A stretch of DNA of 31,247 nucleotides from CAZYTX01 sp964650485 (GTDB taxonomy: Bacteria > RBG-13-61-14 > DATKZS01). The stretch is from contig CAZYTX010000043.1 of NCBI GenBank assembly GCA_964650485.1, positions 1 to 31,247 of the forward strand, read 5' to 3'. A program made the position numbers and the translations under genes. Under the pieces are notes generated by a model that was not told where the DNA came from, did no database searches, and worked only from the letters and a program-made list of their open reading frames with translations. Of the stretch, positions 25,347 to 31,247 are shown one piece after another. Position 1 is the stretch's first letter, and each line of letters starts with the position of its first letter.

Positions 25347-26022
25347 GTCTGGTGTCTGTCTCGTCCTGGCCGACTCTTCTGCGGGGGGGCCTTGCCAGCA
25401 CCTTCACGGCCTCGATGACTATCTTCAATGACTCCGGGTCCGGGATCAGGTAAAAGTTCCCTGCTATGCGCTCTTCCTTTTCAGAGAAGGCTGTTTTAAC
25501 CACCAGTGTGAGGTCGTTGTTTTGATGGACCGGGCCCAGGATGTTTTCGATCACCTTCGAGGTGATGTCTAAATATATGCCCGGCACCGAGGGTATGAGC
25601 ACCTTGTGGATGAGCCGCTCCAGGGCCCCAAGAAAGCTCGACGCTATGATGTTGCCCACCTCGGAGAGCGCGGAGGCGTGCATGTCCGAGAGCTGGCTCT
25701 CCATGTCGGGGTCCGCGCCGGTGAGGAGCGCGGACAGTGCGATGGCGCTCTTTTTCGGGAACACCACCAGTATGCTGCCGGAGAAGTCGCCGTTGATCTC
25801 GAGGAGAATGCCGGCGACCTCGCCGTCGTGGCGGTTTATGAAGCCGGAGACCTCGGAAGGCGGCAGCAGGAAGACCTCGGGAATGGAGAGCCCTATGGTC
25901 TTGCCCGTCATCTGGTTGAGGGCGGTGGCGGCGTGGCCCATGCCGATGCTGGAAATCTCGCGGAGTGCGTCGAAATGCACCTCGCCAAGCTCTATGTCAC
26001 GGTACTTGTACACCTGTTTCAT
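25339..26022 (-). CDS. cheC: CheC-type CheY-P phosphatase with one altered active site
   Basis: CheC-family proteins dephosphorylate CheY-P using [D/S]-x3-E-x2-N-x22-P sites. This 227-residue protein shows both positions. The second is intact: S117, E121, N124, P147 (SALSEVGNII). The first is D18, E22, S25, P48, with Ser replacing the catalytic Asn (EISSIGMGHAATALN). It therefore probably has one working site. A C-terminal extension beyond the usual core (~205-227) is basic and proline-containing. The start overlaps the CheA stop (ATGA), fixing the ATG, and the end overlaps LarB. CheX is an alternative name, but the CheC-like helix (IGMGHAATALN) supports CheC. Confidence 0.85.
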   Translation of the reverse strand: MKQVYKYRDIELGEVHFDALREISSIGMGHAATALNQMTGKTIGLSIPEVFLLPPSEVSGFINRHDGEVAGILLEINGDFSGSILVVFPKKSAIALSALLTGADPDMESQLSDMHASALSEVGNIIASSFLGALERLIHKVLIPSVPGIYLDITSKVIENILGPVHQNNDLTLVVKTAFSEKEERIAGNFYLIPDPESLKIVIEAVKVLARPPRRRVGQDETDTRHE

Positions 26023-28424
26023 AGCATGCCCATGGTGTCCAGCACGAACACCACTCTCCCGTCCCCCAGCATGGTAACACCGGAGAGCCCTGAAATCCTC
26101 TGCAAAGGCTTTCCAAGCGGCCTTATAAAAGCCTCCTCCTGGCCCACCAGCTCGTCCACCATGAGCGCGGTCCGTCTGTTTTGCGACTCCACCACCAGGG
26201 CCTGCACCGGCTGCCTGGGCTTTAATTCCGGCTCGGGCAGGTCCAGGAACCTGTGCAGGGCCTTCATGGGCACCATCTCCTGCCTGTCGAGAAAGAACAT
26301 GGCGCCCTGAGTCCTTCTTACCTGGTGCGGCATTATCTCCACCGTCTTCAATATCTTGGAGATGGGCACTGCAAAGAGCTCTTCTCCAAGGGCCACTAAA
26401 AGAACGTTGACTATAGCGATGGTCCTCGGAAGGTGCAGGGTGAAGGTGCTGCCTTTGCCCACCTGGGTGGAGAGGGTCACGTAACCACCGATGTTCTCCA
26501 CCGTGTGTTTGACCGCGTCCATGCCCACGCCCCTGCCCGAGATCATGCCCACCTGTTTGCTGGTGGAGAAGCCGGGCTGGAATATGAGCTGATAGGCGTC
26601 CTCGTCAGACATGGCCCCGGCCTGCTCCCAGGATATGAGCCCCTTGCTGACCGAGGTCTCCTTTAAGGTGAAAGGGTCCATGCCCTGGCCGTCGTCCCTC
26701 ACCTCTATGAGCACCAGGTCGCGCATGCGGAAGGCCTCGAGCACTATGGCCGCCTCCTCGGGCTTGCCCAGGGCCCTCCTCTGCTCGGCCGGCTCGATGC
26801 CGTGGTTCACGGCGTTCCTTAAAAGGTGTATGAGGGGGTCGTTCAACTGCTCCAGGATGGCCCGGTCAAGCTCGATGTCCTGGCCCTTTATCTCGAACCT
26901 CACCTTCTTGCCCTCGTCTTTTGCCAGGTCCCGCACCACCCTGGGCAGACGCTGCGCCACGCTCTCCAGCGGCATCATGCGCACGCTCATCACCTGGTCG
27001 TTGAAATCCTTGGCAAGGGTCTCCAGCCTGGCAAGTCCGCGCTCCAGCGCGGGTATGGGGTTGGTCTTGGCAACCTCCCGGAGCTCGTTCTTTGTAAGGA
27101 TCATCTCGCCCAGGGTGTTTATGAACCGGTCAAGCGCGGTGGTCCTCACCCGCACCGTCTGCGGAAGGGCCTGCACCTGGGAAAAGGGGTCATACTCAAG
27201 ACGGCCCTGGTCCTGGATCACCACCTCGGGCTGCTCGGCAGAGGGCTCGACCTCGGCAGCGGGGGCCTCCTCAAGAGGGGCCTTTGCCTCCGGGGACTTT
27301 ATATCGAAGGAGTGCACGTCGGTCATGGACCCCATGACTTTCTCAACCTCTTCCTTGTCCGACTCCGTGAAAAGGTCCACCTCAACGGCCATGCCCTGCT
27401 CATCAGCCATGAACCTGCCGGCCTTCACCTCCTCGGATGACGGCCTCGAGCCTGTAATATCTCCCAGCTCGGAGAGCCTCTTAAAAAGGATCAGGCCGCG
27501 CACCGCGGGCGAGGCCGTGCGGGGAGAGAAAACCACCCGCACGGTGCAGTTAGGCTCTGCCGCAACTTCCTTCTCCCCCGGGGGGGGCTCTTCCGGAGCA
27601 GCCGGGGCAGGAGGTTCGGGAGTGGCCGGCCCGGCTTCAGGCGCGGTTTCCTGCGAAGGCTCTTTTTCATCCGGCGCCTGCGGAGGCGGAGGCGGGCCTG
27701 GTTCCTCTGGTTCCGGAGTCGGCGCCGGAGTGCGGTCCCCGGGCTCCTCCAGGATGAACTCCTCTTCCTGGTGCGCGTGTCCAAGCCTTTTGCGCTCATC
27801 GACCACATCTTGTGATTCCGGTTGCCTCTGGTCCCCGGCTTCTGCGGCATCTCCTTCCCCGGCAGCGGCCCCTGTGGCTGAGGGGACCTCGAACTCGAAG
27901 TCCAGCTCGCCCCTCCACTCGGGCGAGAGCGGCGATGGCTCCCTCGCAGGCGAGGGCGCCGTGTCTTCTTCCGAGGGACCGGTGTCCTCGATGAACTCAT
28001 CCCCTGCGTCAAATGACGTGTCATCCGGCTGCTCCCCGGAGGCATCCTCTCCCCGCAATGCCCTGATCCTTGCCGCCAGCTCCTGACCCTTGGGAGACAG
28101 CTCCTGGTCTTGCTCAACCTGGGCCGTCATGGACTCCAGGGCGTCGGTGCCCTGGAACAACAGGTCCATGGCCTCGGACTCCACCGGCCGGTTGCCGTCC
28201 CTCATGTCCTCCATCAGGTCTTCCATGGCATGGGCCAGGTCCCTTATCTGGTCCAGTCCCATGGAGGCGGCCATGCCTTTTATGGAGTGGGCGTTCCTGA
28301 ATATCTCGGACATGGTGTCCTTGTCATCAGGGTCCTGCTCGATGCTTACAAGGCCCTGGCTCATGAGCTGTATGTGCTCCTGTGTTTCCGAGACAAACAG
28401 GGCTTTATATTTTGACATGTCCAT
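26019..28424 (-). CDS. cheA: CheA histidine kinase
   Basis: This 801-residue kinase should receive receptor/CheW input and phosphorylate CheY. Domains: P1 HPt (5-105) with phospho-accepting H46 (NAHSIKGMAASMG); a very long acidic, proline-rich linker (~125-290); a P2-like domain (293-375, RGLILFKRLSELGDI...) resembling the Thermotoga/archaeal/Bacillus P2 rather than the E. coli one; P3 dimerisation (422-495); P4 ATPase (500-667, with HLLRNAVNHGIEP, DDGQGMD and GRGVGMDAVK); and P5 CheW-like (670-801). The catalytic motifs look complete. ATGs at 28424 and 28418 are both possible starts and neither has a clear Shine-Dalgarno. It lies 44 nt after CheY and overlaps CheC. Confidence 0.95.
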   Translation of the reverse strand: MDMSKYKALFVSETQEHIQLMSQGLVSIEQDPDDKDTMSEIFRNAHSIKGMAASMGLDQIRDLAHAMEDLMEDMRDGNRPVESEAMDLLFQGTDALESMTAQVEQDQELSPKGQELAARIRALRGEDASGEQPDDTSFDAGDEFIEDTGPSEEDTAPSPAREPSPLSPEWRGELDFEFEVPSATGAAAGEGDAAEAGDQRQPESQDVVDERKRLGHAHQEEEFILEEPGDRTPAPTPEPEEPGPPPPPQAPDEKEPSQETAPEAGPATPEPPAPAAPEEPPPGEKEVAAEPNCTVRVVFSPRTASPAVRGLILFKRLSELGDITGSRPSSEEVKAGRFMADEQGMAVEVDLFTESDKEEVEKVMGSMTDVHSFDIKSPEAKAPLEEAPAAEVEPSAEQPEVVIQDQGRLEYDPFSQVQALPQTVRVRTTALDRFINTLGEMILTKNELREVAKTNPIPALERGLARLETLAKDFNDQVMSVRMMPLESVAQRLPRVVRDLAKDEGKKVRFEIKGQDIELDRAILEQLNDPLIHLLRNAVNHGIEPAEQRRALGKPEEAAIVLEAFRMRDLVLIEVRDDGQGMDPFTLKETSVSKGLISWEQAGAMSDEDAYQLIFQPGFSTSKQVGMISGRGVGMDAVKHTVENIGGYVTLSTQVGKGSTFTLHLPRTIAIVNVLLVALGEELFAVPISKILKTVEIMPHQVRRTQGAMFFLDRQEMVPMKALHRFLDLPEPELKPRQPVQALVVESQNRRTALMVDELVGQEEAFIRPLGKPLQRISGLSGVTMLGDGRVVFVLDTMGML

Positions 28425-28468
28425 GGTTTTTATCTTGCAGGAAGGGGACTTTTTAAGCTATAGCTCGA

Positions 28469-28834
28469 TTAGAGGCTGACGACCTTTCTTACTATCTCGA
28501 TGACCTTTTCAGGCTTGAAGGGCTTCACGATGAAGTCCGCGGCTCCGGCCTCGATCGCTTCCATGACCAGTGACTCCTGCCCCAGTGCTGAACACATGAC
28601 GATCTTGGCCCCCTGGTCCAGCTTCTTTATTTCCCTCACCGCCTCGATCCCGCTTTTCTGGGGCATGACAATGTCCATGGTCGTTATGTCCGGTTTGAGC
28701 TCCTTGTATCGCTCCACCGCCTCCACACCGTTGGCAGCCTCTCCAACCACCTCGAAATCGTCACCCGAGAACACGTCTTTTATCATGTTCCTCATGAACA
28801 GGGCGTCGTCCGCGATGAGCACCCTTATTGACAT
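28469..28834 (-). CDS. cheY: CheY single-domain response regulator
   Basis: This 121-residue stand-alone receiver domain has the acidic pair D9-D10, phospho-acceptor D54 (TTMDIVMPQKSG), switch S82 (MCSALGQ) and K104 (IVKPF). It is expected to be phosphorylated by CheA and reset by the CheC-type protein. With no flagellar or pilus genes in the window, its output target is unknown. It could also serve the large histidine kinase in the same operon, which has no other obvious partner here. It is the only gene in the operon with a perfect AGGAGGT ribosome binding site, suggesting high translation, as is common for CheY. Confidence 0.95.
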   Translation of the reverse strand: MSIRVLIADDALFMRNMIKDVFSGDDFEVVGEAANGVEAVERYKELKPDITTMDIVMPQKSGIEAVREIKKLDQGAKIVMCSALGQESLVMEAIEAGAADFIVKPFKPEKVIEIVRKVVSL

Positions 28835-28839
28835 TCCAT

Positions 28840-28846
28840 ACCTCCT
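28840..28846 (-). promoter_or_regulatory. Consensus Shine-Dalgarno of cheY
   Basis: AGGAGGT on the minus strand lies 5 nt before the CheY ATG, inside the 19-nt gap after CheW. It fixes the start and is the strongest ribosome binding site in the minus-strand operon. Confidence 0.8.
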
Positions 28847-28853
28847 GGCCCCC

Positions 28854-29324
28854 TCACTCGAAATAGTTCTCCAGCCCCAAAAGCAGCTTCTCCATGTCGA
28901 ACATGCTCAAGATCCTGCCTCCCATGTTGATCATCCTGTTGATGTAAGGGTTAGAGTCCCCCGGCTCCGGGCCCTGCACCAGCGGTCCCCGCACCGGCAC
29001 CAGCTCGATCCTCTCCACCCTGTCCACTATAAAACCGAGGTGGTAGTCCTCGCTCGCCAGGATCATCACCCGGGAGTCCACACCGGGCTCGGCCTTGTCC
29101 ATGCACAAAAACTCGCGAAGGTCAACCACCGCGATGACCTTGCCGCGGTTGTTTATGGCGCCCCGGATAAATGAAGGCGAGCGGGGAACGAAATAGAACT
29201 GGGGGACCTCGATGACCTTTTCAACCCAGTCGAGCTCGATCCCGAACAGCTCCGGCTGCAGCATGAAGCTTATTACCTGGCGCCTTGCATCCGCGGCCGG
29301 CGCTGCTGTGGTCCCCTGTATCAT
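28854..29324 (-). CDS. cheW: CheW coupling protein
   Basis: CheW links receptors to CheA at the cytoplasmic face of the membrane. The 156-residue protein has the CheW fold signature: VISFMLQPELFGIELDWVEKVIEV (first strands), IRGAINNRGKVIAVVDLREFL (the conserved core with N-R-G) and a C-terminal NMGGRILSMFDMEKLL strand-helix. About 15 alanine-rich residues precede the fold. The start overlaps the MCP stop by 4 nt (ATGA), which settles the ATG and indicates translational coupling of receptor and coupler. An unusual loop (GPEPGDSNPYINRM) lies near residues 120-134. Confidence 0.93.
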   Translation of the reverse strand: MIQGTTAAPAADARRQVISFMLQPELFGIELDWVEKVIEVPQFYFVPRSPSFIRGAINNRGKVIAVVDLREFLCMDKAEPGVDSRVMILASEDYHLGFIVDRVERIELVPVRGPLVQGPEPGDSNPYINRMINMGGRILSMFDMEKLLLGLENYFE

Positions 29325-30766
29325 TCAAAGATGAACCCCATGTCGTCGGAGTCGTTGGTCCCGGTCCTTGCCTTCTTGTGCTCCTCGGGCCCTGGCGCTC
29401 CCGGGACCTGCTCCACCTTGTCCTGTTCTGATGATTCCTCCGCCTCCCCGGGTCCCGGCAGGAACTGGGCCCCTTCCTCGGCCCCGAGCATTTTTTCCGG
29501 GTCTATCCTGAACCTTGAGATCACCGCTTTGAGCTCGTCGCTAAGCCTCTGCAGCTCCGTGGACGACGTGGCCATGTCCTCCATGGAGCGCATCTGCTGC
29601 TCCGTGGCCGCGGTGACCTCCTCGGTGGCGGAGGCATTGTCGTGAGAAACCTTGGCGATCTCGTCAATGCTCTTTACCAGGTCCTTGGCCCCTTCGGCCT
29701 GCACCTGCGAGAGCTCGGCGATGTTCCTCACCTTGGTGGATGCATCGGTGACCATCTCCACGATCTCTTCAAGGGAGGCGTTTATGGTCCCGATGTCCTC
29801 CCTCCCCTCGGAGATGTTCTCCGCGGTCTCCTTCATGAAGGACACCACCCGCTCGGCCTCGCTCGCTATCTCCTGCACCAGGTCGGTGATCTGCTCAGCG
29901 GAGGTCGAGGTGCTCTCCGCGAGCTTCCTCACCTCGTCGGCCACCACCGCGAAGCCCTTGCCGTACTCGCCGGCCCTGGCAGCCTCGATGGTGGCGTTGA
30001 GTGCCAGCAGGTTTGTCTGGCGCGCGATGTCGGTTATCATCTCCACGATCTTGCCTATCCTCTGGGTCTTCTCCCCGAACTGGACCACCATGTCCTGGGA
30101 GTTGGCCATCCTCTCGAACACCTGCTTCATCTTCTCCATGGCGGTGTTGGCCAGCTCGCCCGAGCCGTGGGCCTTCTGCGCGGCCTCGGACACCGAGGTC
30201 GAGGTCACGGAGGCGTTGGAAGAGGTGAGCTCGATGTTGCCGGCTATCTCCCGCACCGTCTTGGAGGTGTCCTCCACCAGGGAGGCTTGAAGCTCCGCGC
30301 CCTTGCTGATGTCGCCGATGGTGGTGGCCACCTCGCTGGTGGAGGAGCTCATCTCCTGGGAGGTCGCGGAAAGGTTCTGGGCTGACTTGCTTATGTTCAC
30401 CGCGGTGGCCTGCGTTTTCGAGGTCAGCTCGCGCAGGCTCTCCAGCATGGTGTTGACCGACTCCATGAGGTCGTCAATCTCGTCGTGGAACCTCTTCTTG
30501 CGCTTTAAGCCCACCTCCTCTGTCAGGTCACCCTGGCTTATCCTGCGTGACGAGGCTATCAACTGGTAAAGGTCCCTGGTGATGCTCCGGGAGTAAAGCC
30601 TTCCACCCGTCGCGGTCACCCCGATAACAAGGGCCACGCCTATGAGTCCAACCTGCCACCACTCCAGTCGCCCGCTGCCCGCCAGCAAGAACATGGCAAA
30701 GTATATGCCGGTGGTCACAAGCGCGACCACCAGGTACCCCAGGAATATCTTCACTTCCATCCTCAT
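29321..30766 (-). CDS. Methyl-accepting chemotaxis-type receptor without a periplasmic domain
   Basis: This 481-residue receptor has two hydrophobic helices (~6-29 and ~36-53) with a turn of only about six residues, so there is no periplasmic ligand domain. A HAMP-like segment (~58-112) and a long coiled-coil signalling domain follow, with the conserved hairpin tip around 246-282 (IARQTNLLALNATIEAARAGE and GFAVVADEVRKLAE). An acidic, proline-rich tail (~425-481) ends in MGFIFE and has no CheR-tethering pentapeptide such as NWETF. It may sense membrane state, energy or cytosolic partners. It is the first gene of the minus-strand operon. A GGGAG lies about 9 nt upstream; an in-frame ATG two codons later is an alternative start. 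Confidence 0.93.
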   Translation of the reverse strand: MRMEVKIFLGYLVVALVTTGIYFAMFLLAGSGRLEWWQVGLIGVALVIGVTATGGRLYSRSITRDLYQLIASSRRISQGDLTEEVGLKRKKRFHDEIDDLMESVNTMLESLRELTSKTQATAVNISKSAQNLSATSQEMSSSTSEVATTIGDISKGAELQASLVEDTSKTVREIAGNIELTSSNASVTSTSVSEAAQKAHGSGELANTAMEKMKQVFERMANSQDMVVQFGEKTQRIGKIVEMITDIARQTNLLALNATIEAARAGEYGKGFAVVADEVRKLAESTSTSAEQITDLVQEIASEAERVVSFMKETAENISEGREDIGTINASLEEIVEMVTDASTKVRNIAELSQVQAEGAKDLVKSIDEIAKVSHDNASATEEVTAATEQQMRSMEDMATSSTELQRLSDELKAVISRFRIDPEKMLGAEEGAQFLPGPGEAEESSEQDKVEQVPGAPGPEEHKKARTGTNDSDDMGFIFE

Positions 30767-30885
30767 GGCTCTTCTCCCAGGATTGCTAATAGGCCCCGGA
30801 CGCTTCCCCTACTCACCGGAGCTCGGACCACTGCATTCCCCGCCAATTCACGGGTCCCCCGCTCCTGCATACATGTATCTCCAAT

Positions 30886-30927
30886 ATAATAACATGCTAC
30901 GCTAACACAAGCTAATTTCTCTGTCAA
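30886..30927 (-). promoter_or_regulatory. Candidate sigma70-type promoter(s) for the chemotaxis/lar operon
   Basis: On the minus strand, a perfect -35 TTGACA (30927-30922) is followed 17 nt later by a weak -10 TAGCGT (30904-30899). Just downstream, TGTTATTAT (30894-30886) looks like an extended -10 with TATTAT matching TATAAT at five of six positions. Either would give a 5' leader of roughly 110-130 nt before the receptor ATG at 30766. No sigma54 or sigma28 consensus was seen. Confidence 0.38.
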
Positions 30928-30929
30928 TC

Positions 30930-30951
30930 CAGTCCAAAGCCAGTCCAAAGC
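30930..30951. repeat. 11-bp perfect tandem duplication
   Basis: CAGTCCAAAGC occurs twice head to tail (30930-30940 and 30941-30951), just upstream of the candidate -35 box of the minus-strand operon. It could be a duplicated activator site or a simple slippage duplication. Confidence 0.75.
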
Positions 30952-31071
30952 CCGGCCCAGCTCCGCAAAATCCACTGTTAAATACACCTCTTACAAGCAC
31001 GCCAAAACATGATCCCACAAGCCTTGCCTCCAGTACAAATGACCCCTTTTACCTTCTCCGCCGGCTGCACA

Positions 31072-31157
31072 TGTAAACGGCAGCGTACACGCCCGTATAC
31101 GGAGCCGTTTACACGCGCAGCCGACACCGTTTCCACCCGTATACGCCGAAACACGCC
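31072..31157. promoter_or_regulatory. Cluster of palindromic words, possible operator array
   Basis: A perfect 10-bp inverted repeat, TGTAAACGGC (31072-31081) and GCCGTTTACA (31104-31113), encloses a perfect 10-bp palindrome CCGTATACGG (31093-31102). A second palindrome CGTATACG (31138-31145) lies 44 bp away centre to centre, flanked by GTTTC (31129-31133) and GAAAC (31148-31152). Variants of CGT-(A/T)-(T/C)ACACGC recur between them. Such density of related words is typical of multi-site operators; the binding protein is unknown. Confidence 0.5.
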
Positions 31158-31247
31158 TCCAAGTAGTACCTGGAACCATATCGCCCCGGCTACCTGCACG
31201 GCGCTTCTTTGTGCACAATAACGGGGCGGCTTGTAACGGGTAACCCA

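Larger units (their letters stand above)
30767..31247. other. ~480-nt stretch without a convincing gene
   Basis: This is the region upstream of the minus-strand operon to the window edge. Only short open frames occur, and none resembles a protein family. It contains a candidate minus-strand promoter, an 11-bp tandem duplication and a cluster of palindromic words (listed separately), plus a 10-bp palindrome TTGTGCACAA at 31209-31218 and an inverted pair CGCCCCG (31182-31188)/CGGGGCG (31222-31228). It probably serves as a regulatory region, perhaps shared with a gene to the right. Confidence 0.6.

Noticed and set aside
24091..25431. 446-codon plus-strand open frame opposite larB/larC
   Set aside because: No recognisable domain, and both genes beneath it on the minus strand have full family motifs.
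26611..28086. Long plus-strand open frame (491 codons) opposite cheA
   Set aside because: The product is Ser-rich low-complexity sequence mirroring the CheA linker and conserved domains; CheA motifs on the minus strand are unambiguous.
30763..30987. 74-codon minus-strand frame whose stop overlaps the receptor ATG (ATGA)
   Set aside because: The overlap is suggestive, but it needs a GTG start, runs across the candidate promoter and the 11-bp tandem repeat, and resembles no family. It could be revisited if conserved in relatives.
31072..31157. Possible CRISPR-like or attachment-site repeats
   Set aside because: The words are short, nested and of differing sequence without regular spacers, and no cas, integrase or tRNA gene is near; an operator array fits better.

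Overview
The window reads as a high-GC (sampled lines near 70% G+C) Gram-negative-type chromosome made of two large, oppositely oriented transcription blocks that meet tail to tail. No rRNA, tRNA, IS element, CRISPR array or phage gene was recognised. Surface-polysaccharide genes, very large multi-PAS/GAF kinases and chemotaxis-like signalling beside nickel-cofactor genes fit an environmental bacterium, perhaps Desulfobacterota/Deltaproteobacteria-like. That assignment is a guess from gene content.

Block 1 (plus strand, 2-16790) is a surface or exopolysaccharide locus entered mid-gene. It encodes five glycosyltransferases (two GT2, three GT4), a Wzy/WaaL-like membrane polymerase or ligase, an integral-membrane alkaline-phosphatase-superfamily protein (sulfatase or phosphotransferase), two related Gfo/Idh/MocA oxidoreductases (one fused to a full zinc-type alcohol dehydrogenase, the other to what looks like a remnant of one), a non-hydrolysing UDP-GlcNAc 2-epimerase, a heparinase II/III-like protein, a sulfotransferase and a small DUF2007-like protein. 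Together they suggest an N-acetylmannosamine/uronate-type polysaccharide that may be sulfated. A strongly AT-rich island (about 2100-4800; sampled lines 32-38% G+C) covers the sulfatase-like gene and the first half of the next glycosyltransferase, and its right edge falls inside that gene.

Block 2 (minus strand, 30766 down to 16791) is nine genes with overlapping or nearly touching ends, probably one operon: MCP, CheW, CheY, CheA, CheC, LarB, LarC, a ~1,630-residue histidine kinase and a thiamine-diphosphate enzyme. The chemotaxis set lacks CheR and CheB, its receptor has no periplasmic domain, and its CheC has one intact and one altered phosphatase site. Translational coupling to two nickel-pincer cofactor genes, a kinase with two DHp histidine boxes but one ATPase domain, and a ThDP enzyme is the most unusual feature here. 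It may be a signalling system tied to 2-hydroxyacid/2-ketoacid metabolism rather than to motility, which is inference.

The final ~480 bases (30767-31247) hold no convincing gene. They carry a candidate minus-strand promoter, an 11-bp tandem duplication and a dense cluster of palindromic words that looks like an operator region.
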